Source of the DNA: Mesorhizobium tianshanense
GTDB taxonomy: Bacteria > Pseudomonadota > Alphaproteobacteria > Rhizobiales > Rhizobiaceae
Assembly (NCBI RefSeq): GCF_007830515.1
Contig: NZ_VLKT01000012.1
Coordinates: 1 to 64,000 of the forward strand
Direction of reading: 5' to 3'
Length of the DNA: 64,000 nt
Position numbers and translations under genes: made by a program. The notes under the pieces were generated by a model. It was not told the DNA's origin, did not search any database, and was given only the letters and a program-made list of their open reading frames with translations. Shown in pieces: positions 40,019 to 47,325 of the stretch; position 1 is the first letter of the stretch; every line of letters starts with the position of its first letter.

Positions 40019-41569
40019 TCATTCCCCGATTTGGCTGGTCGAACGTTCGTTGAGCATCTGGCCCGTTTGCGCATCGATCGCCGCCAGGCTTACCTCATAG
40101 CCCCACAGGCTGCGGATATGGCGCAGCGCGGCGTCGCGGCTGGCCTCCTCCAGCATGATGCCGTCCTTCACCTTGTGCTCCAGTCGCAACTGTCGGTCGC
40201 CGAGCAGGTCCACATCCACCACCTGGATATCCGGCCGGCTCGCGCCAATGTCGTAGCTCTGGGCGAGCCCGGCGCGTATCTTTTCGTAGCCACGCTCATT
40301 GTGTATCGACGCGACTTCGTAATGCGGTTCGCTCGCGGCGTCGGCGAGGATAAAGAACCGCCATTTCCGCATCAGCGCGGGGCTCAGATACTGGCGGATG
40401 AAAGACTCGTCGCGATGGTTCGCCCACGCGTCGAGCAGGGTTTCGCGCCAATTGCCGTTGCCGGCGATATCGGGGAACCAGTCACGGTCCTCGGCGGTCG
40501 GCTCAGTCGATATGCGCTGGATGTCCTGCATCATGTCGAGGCCCAAGGCATAAGGATTGATGCCGGAAAAACGCGGATCGTCGAAAGCCGGCTGGAAGAC
40601 CACGTTCGAATGGTTGCGCAGGATTTCCAGCATCGCGCCTTCGCTGATCCGGCCGCGATCGAACAGCATGTTCATGAGCGTGTAGTGCACGAAGGTGGCG
40701 CAGCCTTCATTCATCACCTGCGTTTGCCGCTGCGGATAGAAATATTGCGCGATGACGCGAACGATCCTGATGATCTCACGCTGCCAGGGCTCCAGGACGA
40801 GACTGTTCTTTTCCAGGAAGTAGAGCAGGTTCTCCTCGGGCAGCTTGAGCGTTTTCTTCCGCTCCGCCATGCCGAGATCCTTTTCGCCGGCACTGCTCCC
40901 GCCCTTCGAAGCCGGGAGCGTGCGCCACAGATCGTTGTAGGAGCGCTCTTCGTACTCCAGGCGCTCACGAACGCCCTCACGCTGCCGCTCCGACGACAGC
41001 TTCGGCGGCCGGTGATATCTGAACACGCCCTGTTCCATCAGCGCGTGGGCCGCATCGAGGATGGCCTCCACCGCGGCGACGCCGTGCCGCTCCTCGCAAT
41101 GGGCGATGTAACCCTTGGCGAAGTCCAGATAACTCAGGATCGCGCCGGCGTCCGTCCACTGCCGGAACAGATGATTGTTCTTGAAGAAATGATTATGGCC
41201 AAGCGCTGCATGGGCTATCACCAGCGCCTGCAGGGCCATGGTGTTTTCCTCCATCAGGTAGACGATGCAGGGGTTGGAATTGATGACCAGTTCATAGGCA
41301 AGCCCCCGCCCGCCTTTGCGATAGAGCAATTCCTGGTAGAGGAAATGCTTGCCGAAGGACCAGTGACGATACATCAGCGGCATGCCGACCGAGGAATAGG
41401 CGTCGAGCATCTGCTGGGATGAGATGATCTCCATCTGCACCGGATAGACGTCGAGGTGAAGCTCTTCGATCGCGAGCGCCTCAATGGCTTCGTGGACACG
41501 CGACAGTGCGTTGAAATCCCAGCCGGACCCGGAAAAAAGCAAACCGGATTTGCTGGCTTGCCTGGCCAT
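40019..41569 (-). CDS. SpoVR-family protein, 516 aa
   Basis: A YcgB/SpoVR protein with the family core WDFNALSRVHEAIEALAIEELHLDVYPVQMEIISSQQMLDAYSS, GRGLAYELVINSNPCIVYLMEENTM, ALGHNHFFKNNHLFRQWTDA and the His-rich MNEGCATFVHYTLMN, followed by NPYALGLDMMQDI. Biochemical function is unknown. It consistently travels with PrkA and DUF444, as here. Start ATG 41569 has AGGGG six bases upstream; ATG 41575 overlaps that site. The gap to the DUF444 gene is 11 bases, so it is the third gene of one operon. Confidence 0.93.
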   Translation of the reverse strand: MARQASKSGLLFSGSGWDFNALSRVHEAIEALAIEELHLDVYPVQMEIISSQQMLDAYSSVGMPLMYRHWSFGKHFLYQELLYRKGGRGLAYELVINSNPCIVYLMEENTMALQALVIAHAALGHNHFFKNNHLFRQWTDAGAILSYLDFAKGYIAHCEERHGVAAVEAILDAAHALMEQGVFRYHRPPKLSSERQREGVRERLEYEERSYNDLWRTLPASKGGSSAGEKDLGMAERKKTLKLPEENLLYFLEKNSLVLEPWQREIIRIVRVIAQYFYPQRQTQVMNEGCATFVHYTLMNMLFDRGRISEGAMLEILRNHSNVVFQPAFDDPRFSGINPYALGLDMMQDIQRISTEPTAEDRDWFPDIAGNGNWRETLLDAWANHRDESFIRQYLSPALMRKWRFFILADAASEPHYEVASIHNERGYEKIRAGLAQSYDIGASRPDIQVVDVDLLGDRQLRLEHKVKDGIMLEEASRDAALRHIRSLWGYEVSLAAIDAQTGQMLNERSTSQIGE

Positions 41570-41580
41570 CGGCATCCCCT

Positions 41581-42888
41581 TCAAGCGCTCTTCTGGACGA
41601 CCGGCTGCCTGGCGAACAGCTGGCGAAAGACCGGATAGATATCGGCTGCGGTGGCGATGCGGCTCATCTGGAAATTCGGCCATTTCAGGTTGACCGCGCT
41701 GTAGGCGCGCCAGAGCGAGGTCCCGTTCTCAGTGGCGCCGAAGATATGGGTCTCGCGTTCGTCGATGATCTCGACATAGGCGAAGTACTGGCACAGGCGC
41801 ATGATCTGGCCATCCATGAGGGCTATGCAGCGCTCGGAATCGGTGGCGAAATTGTCCCCGTCCGATGCCTGGGCGGCATAGATGTTCCACTCATTGCTGG
41901 GATAGCGCTCCTCGATGATGCGGCGCATCTCTTCGAGTGCCGTGGAAACGACCGTGCCACCGCTTTGCGTATTGTAGAAGAAGGTCTCCTCGTCCACCTC
42001 CTGCGCCTCGTGCGTATGGCGGATGAAGACGATTTCCGTGCGGTCGTAACGCCGTTTCAGGAAGAGGTGAAGTAGCACGAAGAAGCGCTTGGCCAGATCC
42101 TTCTCGCGCTCGCCCATCGAGCCGGATACGTCCATGAGACAGAACATGACGGCATTTGCATTCGGCACGGGCTGCGCGTCGAAGCGATTGAAGCGGATGT
42201 CGACAGGGTCGACAAAGGCGATCCGCTTGCGGCGGCGCTCAAGTCGCTCGAACTCTTCCTGCAACGCTGCAATGCGCTGGCGTGCCGCTCCGCTCTGAGG
42301 CTCTGCCTCCTGAATTGCGAGTTCCTTCGCAATCGCATCAAGCTCCTCCTGCTTGGGACGCCTGAGCGCAATCCGGCGGCCATGGCTGTTTCGCATCGTG
42401 CGCCCGACATTGATGTTGGTCGGGGAACCGGTCGCGGCGAAGCCGGCCCGGCGCGGCTTGAAGGCAAGTATCTCCTTGAGATTGAGCTTGACCATGTCGG
42501 GAAGTTCGAGATCCTCGAAGAAGAGATCGAGCACCTCCTCTCGCGAGAGCACGAAACGAAAATCGTCTTCCGAGACCGTTTTCCCCGGAGATGATCCGCC
42601 GCCGCCCTGGCCTGGCTTGGGAACGCGGTCGCCTGGGGCGAAATGCTTGTTGCCCGGCAGGATGTGCTGTCGCCTGCCGCTGTCCTTCGCATCGCTAAAG
42701 CTCGGTTCGGCTGTGCCCCTCGCCGGCATGGAGACGGCGTGCTCGCTATCCACATCGGCGATCCTGCCGGTGCGGATCTTGTCCCGGATGCTTCGCTTCA
42801 GCTCTTCGCGCGCACGCTTCAGGAAGCGCTGGCGGTTGCCGAGGCTCTTATCCTTCGGGTTCAGTCGGCGATCGATAAAGATCGGCAT
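41581..42888 (-). CDS. YeaH/YhbH-family (DUF444) protein with von Willebrand A-like domain, 435 aa
   Basis: Begins MPIFIDRRLNPKDKSLGNRQ, then RFLKRAREELKRSIRD, the DUF444 opening. The middle holds LSREEVLDLFFEDLELPDMVKLNLKE. The C-terminal von Willebrand A-like fold has the metal site VMFCLMDVSGSMGEREKDLAKRFFVLLHLFLKRRYDRTEIVFIRHTHEAQEV (D-x-S-x-S at about 245-252). It is thought to be a partner of PrkA/YeaG kinase in the general stress and nitrogen-starvation response. It sits 19 bases after prkA and precedes SpoVR. Confidence 0.94.
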   Translation of the reverse strand: MPIFIDRRLNPKDKSLGNRQRFLKRAREELKRSIRDKIRTGRIADVDSEHAVSMPARGTAEPSFSDAKDSGRRQHILPGNKHFAPGDRVPKPGQGGGGSSPGKTVSEDDFRFVLSREEVLDLFFEDLELPDMVKLNLKEILAFKPRRAGFAATGSPTNINVGRTMRNSHGRRIALRRPKQEELDAIAKELAIQEAEPQSGAARQRIAALQEEFERLERRRKRIAFVDPVDIRFNRFDAQPVPNANAVMFCLMDVSGSMGEREKDLAKRFFVLLHLFLKRRYDRTEIVFIRHTHEAQEVDEETFFYNTQSGGTVVSTALEEMRRIIEERYPSNEWNIYAAQASDGDNFATDSERCIALMDGQIMRLCQYFAYVEIIDERETHIFGATENGTSLWRAYSAVNLKWPNFQMSRIATAADIYPVFRQLFARQPVVQKSA

Positions 42889-42907
42889 GGAACCATCCCG
42901 GCCGGGC

Positions 42908-44857
42908 TCAACCCGCCTTGTTCACCCGCATGTACCAGTCCACCAGCCGCCGAACCTGACGTTCGGTGTAGCCGCGTTCGACCATCCGGTGCACGAACTC
43001 GTTGTGCCGCTTCTCTGTTACACCGTCCTGCTTGGAACCGAAGCTGATCACCGGGAGCAAATCCTCGACTTGGCCGAACATCCGCTTCTCGATGACTTCG
43101 CGCAGCTTTTCATAGCTTGTCCATGACGGGTTGTGGCCCTGGTTCCTCGCCCGGGCGCGCAACGTGAACTTCACGACCTCGTTGCGGAAGTCCTTGGGAT
43201 TGGCAATGCCGGCCGGCTTTTCGATTTGCGACAGTTCGTTGTCCAATACCCCGCGATTGAGGAGCTGACCGGTATCCGGGTCCTTGTAATCCTGGTCCTC
43301 GATCCAGGCATCGGCGTAGGCGATGTAGCGGTCGAACAGGTTCTGGCCATATTCGCTGTAGGATTCCAGATAGGCCTTCTGGATCTCATGGCCGATGAAT
43401 TCGGCATAGCGCGTGGCGAGTTCCGACTTTATGAAGTCGAGATAGGCGGCTTCCGTTTCCTTCGGGAACTGCTCACGTTTGATCGCCTCCTCCAGAATGT
43501 ACATCAGATGCACGGGATCGGCGGCCACCTCTTTGGTGTCGTAGTTGAATGTCTGCGACAGGATTTTGAAAGCAAAGCGCGTGCTGACGCCCGTCATGCC
43601 TTCGTCGACTCCGGCGGCGTCGCGGTATTCCTGAACCGACTTCGCCTTGGGATCTACATCCTTGAGGTTCTCGCCGTCATAAACGCGCATCTTCGTGTAG
43701 AGCGGCGAATTGTCGTGCTCGGCCAGACGGGTCGAGACTGTGAACCGGCTGAGAATGTCCAGCACCTCCGGAGCGCAGGGGCTGGAGGCCAATTCGCTTT
43801 CGCGCAGCAACTTTTCGTAGATCTGCCTTTCTTCGGTGACCCGCAGGCAGTAAGGCACCTTGACCACCAGGATACGGTCGAGGAACGCCTCGTTGTTCTT
43901 GTTGTTCTTGAACTGCAGCCATTCCGACTCGTTGGAATGGGCCACGATGATGCCCTGATAGGGGAAAGCGCCGAAGTTTTCCGTGCCGTTGTAGCTGCCT
44001 TCCTGGGTCGCGGTCAGCAACGGATGCAGGACCTTGATCGGCGCCTTGAACATCTCGACGAACTCGAGCAATCCTTGCGTCGTTCGGTTCAGCCCGCCGC
44101 TGTAGGAATAAGCGTCCGGATCGGACTGGCTGAAATTCTCGAGTTGCCTTATGTCGACCTTGCCGACCAGGGCCGAAACGTCCTGGTTGTTCTCATCGCC
44201 TGGCTCGGTCTTGGCAATGCCGATCTGGCGAAGCCGCGAGGGCATCAGCTTGACGACGCTGAACTTGGAGATGTCGCCGGACAATTCGTCGAGGCGCTTG
44301 GCCGCCCAAGGCGAGATCAGGCCGTTCAGCCGGCGCCGCGCGATGCCGTATTTGTCTTCCAAAAGGTCGGCCATGCGGTCGGGATGGAAAAGCCCGAGCG
44401 GCGATTCGAAAACCGGACTGATCTGGTCGCCCACCTTCAGCGTGTAGATCGGACGCTGCTCCATCAGCTTCTTCAGCCGTTCGGCGAGCGAGGATTTGCC
44501 GCCGCCGACAGGGCCGAGCAGATAGAGAATCTGCTTGCGTTCCTCGAGCCCTTGAGAGGCATAGCGGAAATAACCGGCGATACGCTCGATCGTGTCCTCC
44601 ATGCCGTAAAACTCGGCGAAGGAGGGATACACCTTGATCGTTCTGTTCGAAAAAATGCGGCCGAGTCGCTCATCCATGCTGGTGTCGATCAGGGTGGGCT
44701 CGCCGATCGCCTCGACCATCCGTTCAGGCGCCGAGGCATACATCGATTTATCCTCGCGGCAGGCGAGGAGATATTGCTGGATGCTTATCTCCTCCTGCGC
44801 CGCGTTCGTGTAAATCTCCGAAAACAGATCGAAGACGTCGGAGTGGTTCTCACGCAT
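42908..44857 (-). CDS. prkA: PrkA-family serine protein kinase (YeaG-like), 649 aa
   Basis: An AAA+-like ATPase plus kinase module. Walker A is LYLLGPVGGGKSSLAERLKK (about 111-130). Other features are IGEPTLIDTSMDERL and FAEFYGMEDTIERIAGYF before it; a Gly-rich VFESPLGLFHPDRM; GGLNRTTQGLLEFVEMFKAP, the Walker-B-like region; GIIVAHSNESEW; and the C-terminal PrkA domain PKDFRNEVVKFTLRARARN. YeaG/YeaH are general-stress proteins in E. coli and PrkA affects sporulation in Bacillus. It is first in the prkA-DUF444-spoVR operon and preceded by an EcfG-like promoter (44903-44928). Confidence 0.94.
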   Translation of the reverse strand: MRENHSDVFDLFSEIYTNAAQEEISIQQYLLACREDKSMYASAPERMVEAIGEPTLIDTSMDERLGRIFSNRTIKVYPSFAEFYGMEDTIERIAGYFRYASQGLEERKQILYLLGPVGGGKSSLAERLKKLMEQRPIYTLKVGDQISPVFESPLGLFHPDRMADLLEDKYGIARRRLNGLISPWAAKRLDELSGDISKFSVVKLMPSRLRQIGIAKTEPGDENNQDVSALVGKVDIRQLENFSQSDPDAYSYSGGLNRTTQGLLEFVEMFKAPIKVLHPLLTATQEGSYNGTENFGAFPYQGIIVAHSNESEWLQFKNNKNNEAFLDRILVVKVPYCLRVTEERQIYEKLLRESELASSPCAPEVLDILSRFTVSTRLAEHDNSPLYTKMRVYDGENLKDVDPKAKSVQEYRDAAGVDEGMTGVSTRFAFKILSQTFNYDTKEVAADPVHLMYILEEAIKREQFPKETEAAYLDFIKSELATRYAEFIGHEIQKAYLESYSEYGQNLFDRYIAYADAWIEDQDYKDPDTGQLLNRGVLDNELSQIEKPAGIANPKDFRNEVVKFTLRARARNQGHNPSWTSYEKLREVIEKRMFGQVEDLLPVISFGSKQDGVTEKRHNEFVHRMVERGYTERQVRRLVDWYMRVNKAG

Positions 44858-44902
44858 GGTATCCTCGCCCCGGCCGGTCTGGTTGCTGTCGCCTCTTCAT
44901 TC

Positions 44903-44928
44903 AACTGTCGGAAAGCCTTTGTGGTTCC
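44903..44928 (-). promoter_or_regulatory. EcfG-like promoter of the prkA operon
   Basis: On the minus strand GGAAC (44924-44928) and GTT (44903-44905) are 18 bases apart, that is GGAAC-N17-AGTT, one base from the N17-CGTT consensus. It would give a leader of about 40 bases. Confidence 0.5.
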
Positions 44929-45109
44929 CTCTCATCACGTAGTGAGTCTGCGACAGGATGTTAGGGGTCCAGACAGATATCGTCAAAGGAAACCAGCCAG
45001 CGAACGCTCGCAGGATGGAACGTTTCCACGGGAAGTCCATTCCTCCATCAGCGCGCTTGCCGAGCTGCAAGTTCGCCGCGAACAAGCTGTTTTTCTGGAG
45101 GAGTGAACC

Positions 45110-45602
45110 ATGCCTCTTACGCTCAGCAGTTCCGCCTTTGCCGACGGCGGAAAAATTCCCGAGAGATATACGCGTGATGGAAAGAACGTATCCCCGCCGC
45201 TGAAATGGTCAGGTGTGCCGGACAAGGCGAAGAGCCTCGCTCTCGTCGTGCAGGATCCCGATGCGCCGAACGGAACCTTCGGTCACTGGGCCGTATTCAA
45301 CATCCCGCCTGACGTCATTCAACATCCCGCCTGACGTCGGCGAACTGCCCGACGCTGAGAGTGGCAAGCCCGGTCCTGAAGCACTCAGGCAAGCCACGAA
45401 CGACTTCGGCAATGCTTACTATGATGGTCCTGAACCGCCGGTCGGACACGGGGTCCATCATTACCATTTCCGACTTGCAGCGCTCGACACGCCGAGCCTC
45501 GCGATTCCGGGGACCGCGGGCGTGGAGCGCATCTGGCAAGAAGCCCAAAAACATGTGCTGGAGAAAGCAGAATTGGTGGGAACTTACGAACGCAACGAAT
45601 GA
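45110..45602 (+). pseudogene. YbhB/YbcL (Raf kinase inhibitor-like) gene broken by a 22-bp tandem duplication
   Basis: Start ATG 45110 follows GGAGGAG. The first half reads FADGGKIPERYTRDGKNVSP, then LALVVQDPDAPNGTFGHWAVFNIPPDV, the family D-P-D-A-P-x-G motif. The 22 bases 45295-45316 are repeated exactly at 45317-45338 and shift the frame to a stop at 45332-45334. In the shifted frame the second half continues normally (GHGVHHYHFRLAALDTPSLA, the family G-x-H-x-Y-x-F motif) to the TGA at 45600-45602. Removing one copy restores an intact protein of 156 residues, the usual length. The rest of the gene shows no decay, so the lesion is recent, or reversible. As it stands the product is a 74-residue fragment. 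Confidence 0.9.
45295..45338 (+). repeat. Exact 22-bp tandem duplication inside the ybhB-like gene
   Basis: Two perfect adjacent copies (45295-45316 and 45317-45338), starting ATTCAACATC and ending CTGACGTC. The unit is not a multiple of three, so gain or loss switches the reading frame. Confidence 0.95.
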
Positions 45603-45721
45603 ATTTGGGGGTGCGCAGGTCATTCGGATGATCTAGGTCGTGCTGTCCGTCGCTCTCGGTTTTGTGATGCCCAGGCGCGGGAGCGCGCGTCCTTCAATGT
45701 CCGCTTTTTATCTCGCTGCTG

Positions 45722-46159
45722 CTACACTCCAACACTCTCGGGCCACAGCGCCTGGATATGCTTCGGCAGCGCGTCTCGCACTTTCGCCGACTGGCCGAGG
45801 TCGACATGCCGAGCGAGAACCTTGAATACGGACCTGGTCGCATCCTCGGGATTCACCGGCCGGGTGGATTTCATCTCCTCGGCGACGCGCTGCAGGAATT
45901 CCTCCAGTGAACGGCTGCCGGTCGGCAGATCACGCGGCCGATACCGATCATAATAGGCTCCGCGTATGAGAAGCGGCAGCCCAGCGCCCAGGTTGGCGGC
46001 CAGTTCGATCTGCAGCCAATCCCGCAGGGTCCGTAAGACGGCTCCCAGCATATGCCAGGCAACGCGCCTATCGGGGCCGTGGTCGGCCATGATCTCGTCC
46101 AGCCAGATGTTCGTTGTCTGCAAGGTTTTGTCAAAAACTTCCAAGCCGGTTGCGCTCAT
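45722..46159 (-). CDS. DUF2267-family protein, 145 aa
   Basis: ATG 46159 has a perfect AGGAGG five bases upstream. The helical DUF2267 fold is seen in EVFDKTLQTTNIWLDEIMAD, RRVAWHMLGAVLRTLRDWLQ, ELAANLGAGLPLLIRGAYYD and the C-terminal VRDALPKHIQALWP. DUF2267 proteins are small soluble helical proteins, often encoded near stress genes; function unknown. The closing pattern (avoid-LP..i..LW) is typical. It is divergent from the cytochrome oxidase operon. Confidence 0.92.
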   Translation of the reverse strand: MSATGLEVFDKTLQTTNIWLDEIMADHGPDRRVAWHMLGAVLRTLRDWLQIELAANLGAGLPLLIRGAYYDRYRPRDLPTGSRSLEEFLQRVAEEMKSTRPVNPEDATRSVFKVLARHVDLGQSAKVRDALPKHIQALWPESVGV

Positions 46160-46344
46160 CGTCGCCTCCTTTGGCAAGGGCAATCCCAACACCCGCCATG
46201 ACGGGCAAACGGGCATCGAGCGCAATTGTTTCGTCGCTCGTCGAAAAATTGCTTAGGCAACGCCGAACGCGGCGTTGGTTCGGACGCTCGGTTGCCCGGA
46301 ACCTTCCGCCCCTCTCGCCGGTTTACCGCGGGAGGGGTTGGAAA

Positions 46345-47325
46345 ATGGGTCGATATTTCAGCCTATCCGCTGCTTCATTATTGCTCGCGAGCGGCCATGC
46401 CGGTGCCAGATCGGTACTTGAGCCTGTGGGAGAGGAAGCGCAGCAGATAGCCGTACTGTTCTGGGTGATGCTAAGCGGCGGCGCGCTTATCTGGCTGGGC
46501 GTGGTCGCCCTGCTTCTTCATGCAGCCCTGTTCAAACGCCACGGGATGAACGAAAGGTCCGCCAGCAGGATCATCCTTTGGGGCGGCGTGGTCTTCCCGT
46601 CGGTCACGCTTTGTGCCCTGCTCGCCTATGCACTATGGCTGATGCCTGGCCTTCGGCCTTTTACCCAGGCGATGGGCTCCACCGCCCTGCGGATCGAAAT
46701 CACTGGCAGGCAGTTCTGGTGGGAAGTCGTCTACCATCCACCTCAGGGGCCGCCGGTTACTTCCGCCAACGAGATCAGGCTGCCGGTCGGCGAACGGGTC
46801 GAATTGACCCTGAAAAGCGCCGATGTGATCCATTCCTTCTGGATTCCACCGCTCGGCGGCAAGATGGACATGATCCCTGGCCGCACCAACAGGCTTTCGC
46901 TCCTGGCCACGAAACCCGGCGCATTCCGCGGCCCCTGCGCCGAATATTGCGGCACATCCCACGCGCTGATGGCATTCTCGGCCGTGGCGATGGAGCCCGA
47001 AGCATTCCGGTCCTGGCTGGCCGGCCAGGCAAATCCCGCGGAAAGCGCAGGCGCGAGCGGCGGCGCGCTTTTCCTGCGCCATGGCTGCGGGTCGTGCCAT
47101 TTCGTCGCCGGCACCGATGCGCGCGGCCTGATCGGCCCGGATCTTTCGCATCTCGGTTCCCGCATCACGGTCGGCGCTGGCATCCTGCCCAACACCGAAG
47201 ATGCCATCGCCCGCTTCATCGCCCGACCCGAACTGATCAAGCCCGGCTCCAGGATGCCGGCCTTCGACATGTTGCCGCCAGACGACATCCGCGCCATAGC
47301 CGCCTGGCTGAGGGGCCTGCAATGA
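46345..47325 (+). CDS. Cytochrome c oxidase subunit II with fused cytochrome c domain, 326 aa
   Basis: Start ATG 46345 is behind GGGAGGGG. A signal or first membrane segment (LSAASLLLASGHAGA) is followed by two transmembrane helices (VLFWVMLSGGALIWLGVVALLLH; IILWGGVVFPSVTLCALLAYALW). The cupredoxin domain has QFWWEVVYHPP, DVIHSFWIPPLGGKMDMIPG and the CuA set CAEYCGTSHALM. A C-terminal class I cytochrome c domain has CGSCHFVAG and MPAFDMLPP with the Met ligand. This is the caa3 type: electrons enter through the fused cytochrome c. It overlaps the next gene by four bases. Confidence 0.94.
   Translation: MGRYFSLSAASLLLASGHAGARSVLEPVGEEAQQIAVLFWVMLSGGALIWLGVVALLLHAALFKRHGMNERSASRIILWGGVVFPSVTLCALLAYALWLMPGLRPFTQAMGSTALRIEITGRQFWWEVVYHPPQGPPVTSANEIRLPVGERVELTLKSADVIHSFWIPPLGGKMDMIPGRTNRLSLLATKPGAFRGPCAEYCGTSHALMAFSAVAMEPEAFRSWLAGQANPAESAGASGGALFLRHGCGSCHFVAGTDARGLIGPDLSHLGSRITVGAGILPNTEDAIARFIARPELIKPGSRMPAFDMLPPDDIRAIAAWLRGLQ

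Noticed and set aside
46298..46323. GGAAC-N18-GTT upstream of the oxidase operon as an EcfG promoter
   Set aside because: The spacing is one base too long and the last element is GGTT; too weak to list as a site.
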